A DNA stretch of 54,424 nt from positions 1 through 54,424 of the forward strand of contig JANQRD010000021.1 of the NCBI GenBank assembly GCA_028284725.1, given 5' to 3'. A program made the position numbers and the translations under genes. This DNA comes from Allomuricauda sp. (GTDB lineage: Bacteria > Bacteroidota > Bacteroidia > Flavobacteriales > Flavobacteriaceae). The notes under the pieces are model-generated. The model was not told the DNA's origin. It saw only the letters and a list, made by a program, of their open reading frames with translations, and searched no databases. Below, one piece after another: positions 1-8,438 of this stretch; position 1 is the stretch's first letter; each line of letters opens with the position of its first letter.

Positions 1-785
1 TTGGAAAATACTACGCCCTGCCTATTGAGTACCGGGATGTCCTTTTTGCCAAAAATCAGATGGATGCCTATATCGGAATAGACCCGTTCTATGTGCAAGT
101 ATTTCTGGCATTGCTTTTATTTATATATGCCGTTGCATCCTTTGTACAATTTCAGAAGCATTACCAGTACAACATCAAAGATGGAAAGTGGATACAGTCC
201 TTAAGCATTCTGTTTATTGGATTTGCAATTTCTTGGTTGGTATACTACGTATTGGAATATACTGAGATTCTTACTAATGAACAGGATTATGTCATTACTG
301 GTTTTATGATTGCCTTTGTGTTACTTCAAAGCTATTTGGTTTATAAAAAACCAAACGTTTTGGTGGATTGGCAAAGAATAAAGGAAGCAGCCTTTGCCTT
401 AAAGTACAGAAAAACAGGAATGTCCAACGAAGTTTCTTTGGAATTCAAGGAAAAACTGTTGGCGCTCATGGAAAATGAAAGGCCATATCTGAATCCAGAG
501 CTTAAGTTGGATGATCTGGCATCACTTCTGGGATTATCGCGACACCACATGTCGCAAGTGATCAATCAGCACTTCCATAAAAGCTTTTTCGATTTTTTGA
601 ACGAGTACCGGATAAAAGAAGCAAAGCTCATGCTTTTGGATCGACCCAAGGACAAACAAGTTCACACCATAGAGGTCATCTACAAGGTTGGTTTCAACAA
701 CAAGGCCAGTTTTTACAAGGCCTTTAAAAAGTACGTAGGTACCTCTCCAAGTGATTTTGTGGCCAAAGAGCTAAGGGTGGTATAA
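1..785 (+). CDS. AraC-family regulator with membrane N-terminus (5' end cut off)
   Basis: DNA-binding transcription factor. The first 19 codons in the window (from base 3) read openly into an internal ATG at 60, so the gene starts before the window. The visible N-terminal part holds at least three hydrophobic helices (residues about 10-110 from that ATG), and the last 110 residues form an AraC/XylS helix-turn-helix pair: LDDLASLLGLSRHHMSQVIN for the first helix-turn-helix and VGFNNKASFYKAFKKYVG for the second. Membrane-anchored AraC proteins of this layout are common in Flavobacteriaceae and resemble the regulator at 26914-28032. Its target is unknown; the SusC/D operon 500 bases downstream is one candidate, by position only. 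Confidence 0.85.
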   Translation, partial: GKYYALPIEYRDVLFAKNQMDAYIGIDPFYVQVFLALLLFIYAVASFVQFQKHYQYNIKDGKWIQSLSILFIGFAISWLVYYVLEYTEILTNEQDYVITGFMIAFVLLQSYLVYKKPNVLVDWQRIKEAAFALKYRKTGMSNEVSLEFKEKLLALMENERPYLNPELKLDDLASLLGLSRHHMSQVINQHFHKSFFDFLNEYRIKEAKLMLLDRPKDKQVHTIEVIYKVGFNNKASFYKAFKKYVGTSPSDFVAKELRVV

Positions 786-1289
786 ATTTTATCCTCTCCC
801 CATCTTATTTATTCCTTTTCCATTTTTAGCTAATCCCCTGTCATTAAAATTGAGTTGTAGCCAAAAACTGCTTATAGCTGGCTTTAATTTCCATTAACGT
901 GTTGATTCCATTCCAACGTCTTTCAAAAAAGTAATCTTTTGCTTCTCGCGGTACTTTTCCAACCTCCATAGGCACCATCAATTTTGTTTTTCGATTGAGA
1001 TGTTTCCATCTAAAAATCCGCTGGTTTTTACAGTCTCTTTTTTTCGGCGGTTCTTTTTATATCGGGTAATCCATAGCAGCCGATAAGGATGTTCTTGTAC
1101 AACGTTTTATTTGGTTTGATTTACCCCGCAATTGTAAAGGTAGGGCGGTGAGAGGCCTTATTTAAAAAGAACAATCGACCATTAAGCTTTGTTCTCATTT
1201 TAATAAAGGAATTTGAATTAGCTACTTCCCGATCACCCCCTCCTTTCTCAGTTGTTCTAACTCAAGAATACTAACTTAAAATTTGCTTT
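786..1289. other. 500-base gap between the AraC gene and susC
   Basis: No convincing complete gene is visible here. The minus strand carries a protein-like open frame at 844-1056 (listed separately). A plus-strand 20-codon ORF at 1089-1151 is hydrophobic but could be chance. The last 100 bases before the susC start are AT-rich and probably hold its promoter, but no clean Bacteroidota TTG/TAnnTTTG pair could be placed. Confidence 0.4.
844..1056 (-). pseudogene. Possible gene remnant or small ORF
   Basis: The minus strand is open for 70 codons, from just after a stop at 1057-1059 to a TAA at 844-846. An ATG at 978-976 would give a 44-residue protein containing the segments VPREAKDYFFERRWNG and LMEIKASYKQF. 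The amphipathic, charged composition looks protein-like. Other minus-strand frames just upstream (to about 1110) also read like coding sequence until they hit stops, which would fit a decayed gene with frameshifts. No family was recognised, and chance cannot be excluded. Confidence 0.25.
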
Positions 1290-4200
1290 ATGAGATTAAA
1301 AATTCTTAAGGTACTCCTGCCTTTGATGCTTCTAGGACTATATGCATCGGCCCAGGAAAAAACTGTATCAGGTACGGTCACGGACCAAAGTGGACTACCG
1401 CTACCAGGGGCCAGCATTGTTGTACAGGGTACCACCACAGGAACACAGACCGATTTTGATGGTAATTACTCCATAAATGTATCGGTCGGACAAACCCTGC
1501 TGTTCACTTACATCGGACAAAAAAGTCAGTCCGTAGTCGTTGGAGCGAGCAATCGGATCGATATTCAGATGCAGGAAGATGCCGAAGCCCTGGAAGAAGT
1601 GGTGGTTACCGCTTTTGGTATTGAAAGAAATCCCAAGAGTTTGGGATATGCCGTGAGCAAGGTGGCCACATCCGATCTATTGGAAAATTCCGAACCCGAT
1701 GTGCTCCGATCTTTCGCAGGAAAGGTTCCAGGGGTCAATGTAAATTTCTCAAATGGTGTTGCGGGTGCAGCCAATCAAATTAATATTAGAGGGGCCACCT
1801 CCATTGGCGGTGCAAGTCAGCCTCTATTTATTGTTGATGGTATTGCTTACGACAATTCCCAGACCACCACGGCAAACCTGGCGCCTTCGAGCAGCCAATC
1901 CACTGGGGGAGGTGGGTATCAGTCGGGTATTTCCACATTAGATCCCAACGATATTGCCTCTGTCAACGTATTGAAAAGTACAGCGGCAGCAGCCCTTTAT
2001 GGCTCTAGAGCTGCAAATGGTGTAATTGTAATCACCACAAAGTCCGGATCACCAAAAGGTTTTTCAGGAAACAATAAACTTAGTGTAAACGTAAACTCCG
2101 GTATTTATTTTGAAGAAATAGCCAATTTACCGGAATATCAAAATACCTACGGTAATGGGGTCAACTTTGCGTATTTAAATGCCAATGGTTCCTGGGGGCC
2201 AAGGTTCGATTCGCTGGAAACCATCCCCACATGGCCCAATTTATTGGCTGCTTTTCCCGAATTAGGACCTACCCAACCCTATGTAGCAAGACCCAACAAT
2301 GTGGAAAGTCTTTTTAGGACCGGGCTTGTGTTGGACAATTCCGTAAACTTTTCATTTGGTAATGAGGACGGCAATTTTAGTGTGACCCTTTCTGATTTAA
2401 GTCAAGACGGTTATATCCCCTACAACACCTTTGGGAGAACGTCCATTTCGGTGGGAGGTAACTTTAAACTTTCCAACAAATTGACCGTGGGCGGTGCCAT
2501 AAGCTATACTGATACCCATCAAGTCGGAGGATTTTTTGGGGAAAATCAGTTTGCAGGTTCCGCTTCCTCATTTGCAAGAGCACTTTGGCTGGGTCGTACC
2601 TGGAACTTCGACCTTCCCTTTGAAGACCCTGTCACAGGGGCATCCTTAACACCGAACAACGGATGGGATCACCCGCTTTGGTCTTGGAAAAACGACCAAA
2701 TAATTACCGAGACAAATAGAACCGTTACCAATTTCAATGTCAATTACGCATTGAACGAGAACATTTCAGCCTCCTATCGGTTCGGTATAAATCGATATGA
2801 TTTAGGCCGAAAAGAGATACGCAACATTGGATCTAGGGCCAGTTTAGGACTTGGATCAGTCAATACAGACGACTTTTTGAATGAGGCCATTGAGTCTACC
2901 TTGCTTATAAATTTTGATTACAACCTTACGGATGACATCAACCTTGGAGTGATTTTAGGGAACAACGTGCTTCAGAACACCAGGCAACGAAACGCGATTC
3001 TTGCCAACACATTTATATCTCCTGGGATTTTTACAGTTGAGAACAACTTGAACGTGACTTTGGTTCAGCCTACACCCACCAACGGAATCGGCTTTGCCAG
3101 AAATAGATCGGTCGGTGTTTTTGGAGATTTGAGCCTTTCTTATAAGGACTTCCTCTTTTTGAATGTCACTGGACGAAACGATTGGAGTTCTACTTTGCCT
3201 AAGGACAATAACTCCTATTTCTATCCTTCCGCAAGTTTGTCATTTATTCCCACGGATGCTTTCAACATAGACAGCGAAGTATTGACTTTCTTAAAGCTTA
3301 GAGCTGGATTCGCCTCTGTTGGGCGTGATGCGTCTGCGGAGTTTTTGAACCGAACCTTTGCCGTTGGAAATGCCTTTAATGGAAATCCCGTTATTGGAAA
3401 CCGGACCGCTTTGGGGGATCAGCAAGCCACGCCTGAGTTTACCGATGAATTTGAGGTAGGTGCGGATCTTGAGCTGTTCAACCGTAGAATTGTGGTGGAC
3501 TTCAACTGGTACAAAAAGATTACCACGGATTTGATTTCACCGGTAAGCGTTCCGACAACCAGTGGATTCTCAACCTTTAATACCAATATTGGAGAAATCC
3601 AAAATACAGGTATTGAGTTAGGGTTGAACCTGGTTCCCATCCAAACTAACAACTTTAAATGGGATTTCTTTGGCACATTTACAAGAAACGTGAATGAAGT
3701 CACGGAGCTTGTGGATGGCTTGGACAGAATTCAGTTTAACCCCAATGAAGTGTCCCATGCTATTGTTGGCGAACCCTTTGGTGTTTTCTTCGGAACTCGT
3801 TTCGCCAGGGATGACGAAGGAAACTTTTTAATCAATAGGGCCACCGGTTTAGTAGTCGCAGATATTGAAAACGGAATTATTGGTGATCCAAATCCCGATT
3901 TTAGGGTGGGATTGATCAATACCTTTACCTATAAAAACCTTTCACTAAGAGCACAATTCGATTGGAAAGAAGGTGGTGATATCATCTCGACCAGTATAGC
4001 AGCACTATTGGGAAGAGGCGTAACCAAGGACACGGAAGATCGTGAAAGAACATGGATTATTCCAGGTTTCTACGGCGATAACGACGGTAATCCAATTTTG
4101 GACAACAATGGCAACAAAATTCCAAATACCACCCAGGTCGATACCAATGAGTTGTATTTCGCTCCGGGTGGTGGAAGTGCCTCTTTCGGTCAAAACTCCG

Positions 4201-4478
4201 TTCGGGAAGCTACCGTTTACGATGGCACTGTTTATCGACTCAGGGAAGCCAGTTTGACCTACAACATGCCTTCAAAATGGCTGGAAAAAACACCTTTTGG
4301 AAAGGTAACCCTAAGCGTTTTGGGGAACAATCTCTGGTTCTTCGCACCCAACGTGCCCAAATACACAAATTTCGATCCGGAAGTAAACAGCTTCGGTTCC
4401 ACAAGATTACAGGGAGTAGAGATCGCAGCGGCGCCTACGGCACGGAGGTATGGGTTCCGGGTAAATTTAACTTTTTAA
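1290..4478 (+). CDS. SusC/RagA-family TonB-linked outer membrane protein
   Basis: Outer-membrane TonB-dependent transporter that, in this family, forms the channel beneath a SusD lid and imports glycans, peptides or other large nutrients. The 1062-residue length is typical. A signal peptide ends near ASAQ (residues 19-22), followed by a carboxypeptidase-D regulatory-like domain (about 23-110, containing GLPLPGASIVVQG), the TonB-box-like EEVVVTAFG, a plug domain (about 125-250, with LFIVDGIAYDN and ALYGSRAANGVIVITTK) and a C-terminal beta-barrel ending in an aromatic residue (NLTF). The SusD gene follows after 10 bases. No degradative enzyme lies beside the pair, so the substrate cannot be inferred. 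Confidence 0.95.
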   Translation: MRLKILKVLLPLMLLGLYASAQEKTVSGTVTDQSGLPLPGASIVVQGTTTGTQTDFDGNYSINVSVGQTLLFTYIGQKSQSVVVGASNRIDIQMQEDAEALEEVVVTAFGIERNPKSLGYAVSKVATSDLLENSEPDVLRSFAGKVPGVNVNFSNGVAGAANQINIRGATSIGGASQPLFIVDGIAYDNSQTTTANLAPSSSQSTGGGGYQSGISTLDPNDIASVNVLKSTAAAALYGSRAANGVIVITTKSGSPKGFSGNNKLSVNVNSGIYFEEIANLPEYQNTYGNGVNFAYLNANGSWGPRFDSLETIPTWPNLLAAFPELGPTQPYVARPNNVESLFRTGLVLDNSVNFSFGNEDGNFSVTLSDLSQDGYIPYNTFGRTSISVGGNFKLSNKLTVGGAISYTDTHQVGGFFGENQFAGSASSFARALWLGRTWNFDLPFEDPVTGASLTPNNGWDHPLWSWKNDQIITETNRTVTNFNVNYALNENISASYRFGINRYDLGRKEIRNIGSRASLGLGSVNTDDFLNEAIESTLLINFDYNLTDDINLGVILGNNVLQNTRQRNAILANTFISPGIFTVENNLNVTLVQPTPTNGIGFARNRSVGVFGDLSLSYKDFLFLNVTGRNDWSSTLPKDNNSYFYPSASLSFIPTDAFNIDSEVLTFLKLRAGFASVGRDASAEFLNRTFAVGNAFNGNPVIGNRTALGDQQATPEFTDEFEVGADLELFNRRIVVDFNWYKKITTDLISPVSVPTTSGFSTFNTNIGEIQNTGIELGLNLVPIQTNNFKWDFFGTFTRNVNEVTELVDGLDRIQFNPNEVSHAIVGEPFGVFFGTRFARDDEGNFLINRATGLVVADIENGIIGDPNPDFRVGLINTFTYKNLSLRAQFDWKEGGDIISTSIAALLGRGVTKDTEDRERTWIIPGFYGDNDGNPILDNNGNKIPNTTQVDTNELYFAPGGGSASFGQNSVREATVYDGTVYRLREASLTYNMPSKWLEKTPFGKVTLSVLGNNLWFFAPNVPKYTNFDPEVNSFGSTRLQGVEIAAAPTARRYGFRVNLTF

Positions 4479-4488
4479 AAAAAAGAGC

Positions 4489-6192
4489 ATGAAAATCAAT
4501 AATTATAAAAGACTTTTTAAACGTTATTTTCAAATTTTTCTCCTGTTATTTTTACTACAGGGTTGTGAGGATTATTTGGATGTGGATGCTGATACGGATT
4601 CTCCGATCTCAGCACCTGAAAACCAATTATTGCCCAATATCCAAGTAGGGGTTTCCAATATCGGGGATTCCAATTTATGGAGCGGTGACGTTCTTCAGGT
4701 CTACGTGCATCAGTTTACATCGCGTAGCAGACAAGATCAATATGGCCTTCTGGCCAATAGTATTTTGATGCGAAACGAGTGGAACACAATCTACTTGATA
4801 CTAACGGATATTGAGACTTTGATTGCCCAATCCCAAGAGTCTGGTGATTTGGTCTACACCGGCGTAGCGCAAATATTAAAGGCCTATATGATGACCACTG
4901 CAGTGGATCTTTGGGGTGATGTGCCTTTCTCGGAAGCAACGCAGCTTGAAGGGGGTGTAGTAAGCCCGGTTTTTGACAATCAAGTGGAAATATATCAGGC
5001 ATGTCTTGCTTTATTGGACGAAGGAAAGGCCAATGTGGCAGGCGGTCAGGGCAGCAGTTTTCCGGGAACCGAGGATTTGTTTTATGGAGGCGACACAGGC
5101 AAATGGGTAAAGTTTGCCAATACTTTGAAGTTGAAATTGTTCAATCAAATCCGTTTGTCTTCAATTTTTAGCCAGACAGATTTGGATGCTTTGGTGGCTG
5201 AGAATAATTTCTTCACTTCCATTGCGGACGATTTCCAGTTCACACATACCTCGAACCAAGCACCTACTGATGAGCGCAACCAAATGTTCATCAATGCCTA
5301 TGGAGGGGCACAGGTAACCAAATACGCAAGTCCTTGGTTCTACGAGATTTTAATAGGTGTGAATCCAAACATTCATAATGGAAATCCAGACCCCAGGTTA
5401 CCTTATTACTTTGTAAATCAATTACTTCCAGGTCAATTTCCAAGAGATCAGGGAGATGTGAATACCGGAAACCCCAATGCGGATTATTGGGATGCTTCCA
5501 CTGGATTTTTCACAATTCGATTTGGAAGTGTCGGACCGTACCGTGACAATGCCGTACAGAACGATGCCACCTTCCCAGGAATTTTTCCCTGCGGCGGACG
5601 ATTTGATGACGGTCAAGGATTTGCAAGAACTATCAACAGTGGTACAGGTGTAGCGCCCAGAAGAATCCTCACCTATGACGAATTCTTGTACATACAAGCA
5701 GAACTGATGCATGTAGGGCTTCTTCCCGGAGATTCCAGGGCCAAGTTAAGAGAGGCCATGGAGGCCAGCTTTGCCAAAGTGGATCAAGTGGTAGCCGGTT
5801 CGGGAACAACCCAAACAGTACCTGTTTTGACAGGCGCAGCCGAGGTGATTGCATTTATGGATAATGTAATAGCCGAGTTTGATGCCGCTGACAATGAGAA
5901 ACAACTTGAAATCATTATGACACAAAAATGGGTGGCTACATTTGGTGATTCCTTGGATCAATACGCCGATTTTAGACGTACTGGCTACCCTATTTTGGCC
6001 GATCCCTCAGGTTCCCAATCGCCAGAATATCAATTGGACAATGGCGATGGTTTTCCTTTAAATGATTCTGAAACGGTTTTGGACAACCCATATCAGATAT
6101 CCATTTTTTGGCCGGATACCGAGTTGAATCTGAACCAAAACGCTCCGGCACAAAAGAATCCAGGGACATACAATATTTTTTGGGATAATTAA
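4489..6192 (+). CDS. SusD/RagB-like nutrient-binding outer membrane lipoprotein
   Basis: Surface lipoprotein that captures the nutrient and covers the SusC channel. The N-terminus has a basic stretch, a hydrophobic core and a lipobox ending at Cys26 (FLLQGC), followed by EDYLDVDADTDSP, a usual start of mature SusD proteins. The body contains the helical TPR-like segments of the family (for example ILKAYMMTTAVDLWGDVPFSEA at about 125-147) and ends with NPGTYNIFWDN. At 567 residues it is within family range and fits the SusD-like_2 branch. It is translated 10 bases after SusC and followed 14 bases later by another lipoprotein gene, so the three form one operon. Confidence 0.93.
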   Translation: MKINNYKRLFKRYFQIFLLLFLLQGCEDYLDVDADTDSPISAPENQLLPNIQVGVSNIGDSNLWSGDVLQVYVHQFTSRSRQDQYGLLANSILMRNEWNTIYLILTDIETLIAQSQESGDLVYTGVAQILKAYMMTTAVDLWGDVPFSEATQLEGGVVSPVFDNQVEIYQACLALLDEGKANVAGGQGSSFPGTEDLFYGGDTGKWVKFANTLKLKLFNQIRLSSIFSQTDLDALVAENNFFTSIADDFQFTHTSNQAPTDERNQMFINAYGGAQVTKYASPWFYEILIGVNPNIHNGNPDPRLPYYFVNQLLPGQFPRDQGDVNTGNPNADYWDASTGFFTIRFGSVGPYRDNAVQNDATFPGIFPCGGRFDDGQGFARTINSGTGVAPRRILTYDEFLYIQAELMHVGLLPGDSRAKLREAMEASFAKVDQVVAGSGTTQTVPVLTGAAEVIAFMDNVIAEFDAADNEKQLEIIMTQKWVATFGDSLDQYADFRRTGYPILADPSGSQSPEYQLDNGDGFPLNDSETVLDNPYQISIFWPDTELNLNQNAPAQKNPGTYNIFWDN

Positions 6193-6206
6193 GAAAATCA
6201 AACATT

Positions 6207-7100
6207 ATGAAAAAGTTTATAACATTTAGTTTAATGGCGTTGGTGACCTTAGGTCTTTTCAACGCATGCGAGAACGATGGAGGGTCATCGGCATTGAATC
6301 TGGAAGATGGTGCCGTCATCAATGTGGTCAACGTTCCACCATCTGAGCCTTTTATCAATTTATTACGGTTGGCACAGGGTGAAGTCTTGGAAGTTCAGTT
6401 TGCTGCTAATGTTGCACAGGGAGATCCTGTTTCAACTGATATTGTTGTGGCCTACACTACCACTTCTGGTAATGCTTATACCGCTATTTTGTTCACCAAT
6501 GTTACTTTACCACAAGAATTTAGTTTCAGTACCGATGACTTAGTGAGCACATTTGATGAAATAACAAGTCCATCAGATATTGAAGTTGGGGACATCCTCT
6601 CTTTTTCAGCAAGATTTACCATGGCAGACGGGAGAGTTTTGGACTTGATTGATCTTGAAGATGGTTCTAACAATACCGGGACGAATATCCAATTCAATAC
6701 TTCGCTTTATACAGCAAGGTTAAGCTACCCTGTTTCCTGTCCATCAGATTTGGGAGGAACTTATTTGGTTTCAAGTACAGCTGTAGGCTGTTGCGGAGTT
6801 GCTCCCATAACAGATTATGAATATACTGTAACTGTAACTGACATTGGAGGTGGAAGCTATACCTTGTCAGACTACTCTGGGGGTATATATGATGGTCTGT
6901 TCTGCGGTCCTTTTGGTATCTGTGGCGATGCTTCGTCTGGCGACATTACGGATGTTTGTGGAAGTCTTTCAGGTTCTGCCGGCGATTGCTGTGGAGACAA
7001 CATCACTTTCTCGGGCACCGTCGACCCCGAAACAGGCGTATGGACGGTTGAGACATCAAGTGGTTTTATGCAAGGCACACAGACTTGGACTAAACAGTAG
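6207..7100 (+). CDS. SusC/D-associated lipoprotein with Cys-rich C-terminus
   Basis: Secreted lipoprotein of unknown function. The signal peptide ends in the lipobox LFNAC (Cys21). Residues about 30-170 look like a beta-sandwich of the kind found in accessory proteins downstream of SusC/D pairs. The C-terminal third (about 175-297) is Gly/Ser-rich and carries eight cysteines (178, 195, 196, 233, 239, 251, 261, 262), including two CC pairs, and could be held by disulfides. It is the third and last gene of the operon; a strong terminator follows at 7152-7189. No known domain was recognised with certainty. A substrate-binding accessory role is inferred from position. Confidence 0.8.
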   Translation: MKKFITFSLMALVTLGLFNACENDGGSSALNLEDGAVINVVNVPPSEPFINLLRLAQGEVLEVQFAANVAQGDPVSTDIVVAYTTTSGNAYTAILFTNVTLPQEFSFSTDDLVSTFDEITSPSDIEVGDILSFSARFTMADGRVLDLIDLEDGSNNTGTNIQFNTSLYTARLSYPVSCPSDLGGTYLVSSTAVGCCGVAPITDYEYTVTVTDIGGGSYTLSDYSGGIYDGLFCGPFGICGDASSGDITDVCGSLSGSAGDCCGDNITFSGTVDPETGVWTVETSSGFMQGTQTWTKQ

Positions 7101-7151
7101 AATCTTTTTTACATTGCTTTGCTTCAGCAAAAAAGGAGCAGAGCAGTATTG

Positions 7152-7189
7152 AATAAAGGGAACCGACAATATTGTCGGTTCCCTTTATT
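7152..7189. terminator. Perfect 38-bp palindrome, bidirectional terminator
   Basis: Two 19-base arms are exact reverse complements with no unpaired centre; the core is GGGAACCGACAAT/ATTGTCGGTTCCC, flanked by an A-rich left arm and T-rich right arm. It lies 51 bases after the stop of the SusC/D operon and would form a hairpin with a U-rich 3' side on either strand. Confidence 0.85.
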
Positions 7190-7301
7190 TCTTAAATCCA
7201 TTCATAATATTTTCCTAAATATGAAAATCCAATACTACTATAATTAGAAAATATGAAACTAAGGCTTATATTTAGCCAATCTAGAATACTTTTAAATAAA
7301 A

Positions 7302-7529
7302 ATGGCCGAAGATTTATTAGCACAAGCAGAAGAGTTTGAGAACAGAACTTTAAGTCACATGTCTACCAGTGACAGGGTCGAGGCCTCAAGAGAGGCAAAA
7401 CGCCTTATTCTTTCCATCAACGAAATCTATAAGAAGACCAAGGACTCCAATTTAATGGAAGTCATGAAAAGTCTCACTGTAAAAAAGCGTAAAATAGAGA
7501 AGCGTATCAAGGGGACTCCTTTGGTGTAG
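7302..7529 (+). CDS. Small conserved helical protein
   Basis: A 75-residue cytoplasmic protein with no signal peptide or membrane segment. It is strongly charged and predicted mostly helical, with a possible coiled coil at about residues 5-45 (ending in AKRLILSINEIYKKTKD) and a very basic tail (VKKRKIEKRIKG). The ATG at 7302 follows an AT-rich leader (TTTAAATAAAA). Proteins like this occur as uncharacterised short ORFs in Flavobacteriia; no function is assigned. It is monocistronic: the neighbour downstream is on the other strand. Confidence 0.7.
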   Translation: MAEDLLAQAEEFENRTLSHMSTSDRVEASREAKRLILSINEIYKKTKDSNLMEVMKSLTVKKRKIEKRIKGTPLV

Positions 7530-7558
7530 TTGGGAAGTGATTCCAAACATTCACATAT

Positions 7559-8014
7559 TTATCGCGTGATGTTTTTTTTGGACCTGTAAAAAGTTCCGCC
7601 AACAATTAATGCAGCGGAGATAATCATTACGTTTTTGATAATGTACTGCCCTTCCAACGTAGGCAACAAATAATTTCCATTCTGAAAGGTTACCTCAGGT
7701 AAAAACACTAATGGCATAAAGGTGCCAACCATCTGTAAAAATAGTAGTCCTATCGCCAAACGAGTGGTTCTTCTGAACAGAAAAGTGATTCCTATGACCA
7801 CTTCCCACCAACCAATAACAAGAAGCCAAGTATCTGGATTGCCAAACGGTAACCAAGCCACGGTAGCCTTTAACAATTCGGTTGCTGCCGAAAGCCCAAA
7901 CGGCTTTAAAATTCCAAACCAAAAAAAGATGATGGCAAAGGAAATTCGCACCGCAGGTTCTCCCCATTTGCGCATTTTACCTGCAATATGTTGATCAATG
8001 TTGATAATATCCAT
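7559..8014 (-). CDS. DUF417/DoxX-like four-helix membrane protein
   Basis: Integral inner-membrane protein of 151 residues with four predicted helices (about 22-40, 63-80, 87-107 and 125-143). The pattern LEGQYIIKNVMIISAALIV near the C-terminus resembles the DUF417 (YkgB/RclC) family, which is related to DoxX-like proteins; some members are induced by reactive chlorine or other oxidative stress. The N-terminal KMRKWGEPAVRISFAIIFFW also fits. It stands alone between convergent and divergent neighbours. Function here is unknown; the family call rests on motif memory and overall topology. Confidence 0.65.
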   Translation of the reverse strand: MDIINIDQHIAGKMRKWGEPAVRISFAIIFFWFGILKPFGLSAATELLKATVAWLPFGNPDTWLLVIGWWEVVIGITFLFRRTTRLAIGLLFLQMVGTFMPLVFLPEVTFQNGNYLLPTLEGQYIIKNVMIISAALIVGGTFYRSKKNITR

Positions 8015-8222
8015 AAGCTGAAGCTAGCGAAGCGTCACGTTTCCCGTTCCTCTTTTTACGAAAGTTACACACATTTTGACCCATTTTTGCAATTTACAAA
8101 GCAATTTTGACCAATTATATCCTTTCCCATACCACCAATGAAAACCTAACTAAATATCCCTTCATTTTTAAGTAATTTCGAAGAGTAAGTCAGAACCTCA
8201 ACCAAGAACAAATACTTTTAAA

Positions 8223-8324
8223 ATGAACACTGTAGAAGAAAAGATGGGCTATGTATTCTGGTACTTTGTGATTCTCTGTTCAGTATGCTCACTAGCCAAT
8301 AGTCTTTATCACTATTTTTTTTAA
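8223..8324 (+). CDS. 33-residue single-pass membrane microprotein
   Basis: A short ORF from ATG 8223 to TAA 8324. The product starts with charged MNTVEEK, then has one hydrophobic helix (GYVFWYFVILCSVCSLANSL, residues 9-28) and ends in aromatic residues YHYFF. The stretch between the DUF417 gene and gapA holds no other gene. The ORF is preceded by an AT-rich leader (ACTTTTAAAATG) and a TAATTTCG box at 8173-8180 resembling a Bacteroidota -7 element, and is followed 70 bases later by a terminator. These points suggest a real transcription unit; no homology is claimed. Confidence 0.5.
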   Translation: MNTVEEKMGYVFWYFVILCSVCSLANSLYHYFF

Positions 8325-8394
8325 ACAGACCCCATTTATAACCTTCTGGACGCTAAACGTCCAATACATCAATCCAAATAATAATTGTCTCAAT

Positions 8395-8422
8395 AAAAGG
8401 GCCGCAGTACTGCGGCCCTTTT
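8395..8422. terminator. Bidirectional terminator downstream of gapA
   Basis: Perfect 28-base palindrome (two 14-base arms AAAAGGGCCGCAGT/ACTGCGGCCCTTTT) followed by more T. It lies 17 bases after the gapA stop on the minus strand and 70 bases after the 33-residue ORF on the plus strand, so it can serve both. Confidence 0.9.
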
Positions 8423-8438
8423 TTGCTTACATATTCCA

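Noticed and set aside
1089..1151. 20-codon hydrophobic ORF in the gap before susC
   Set aside because: Too short to separate from chance, without a convincing ribosome site or repeat of the pattern; mentioned only with the gap.
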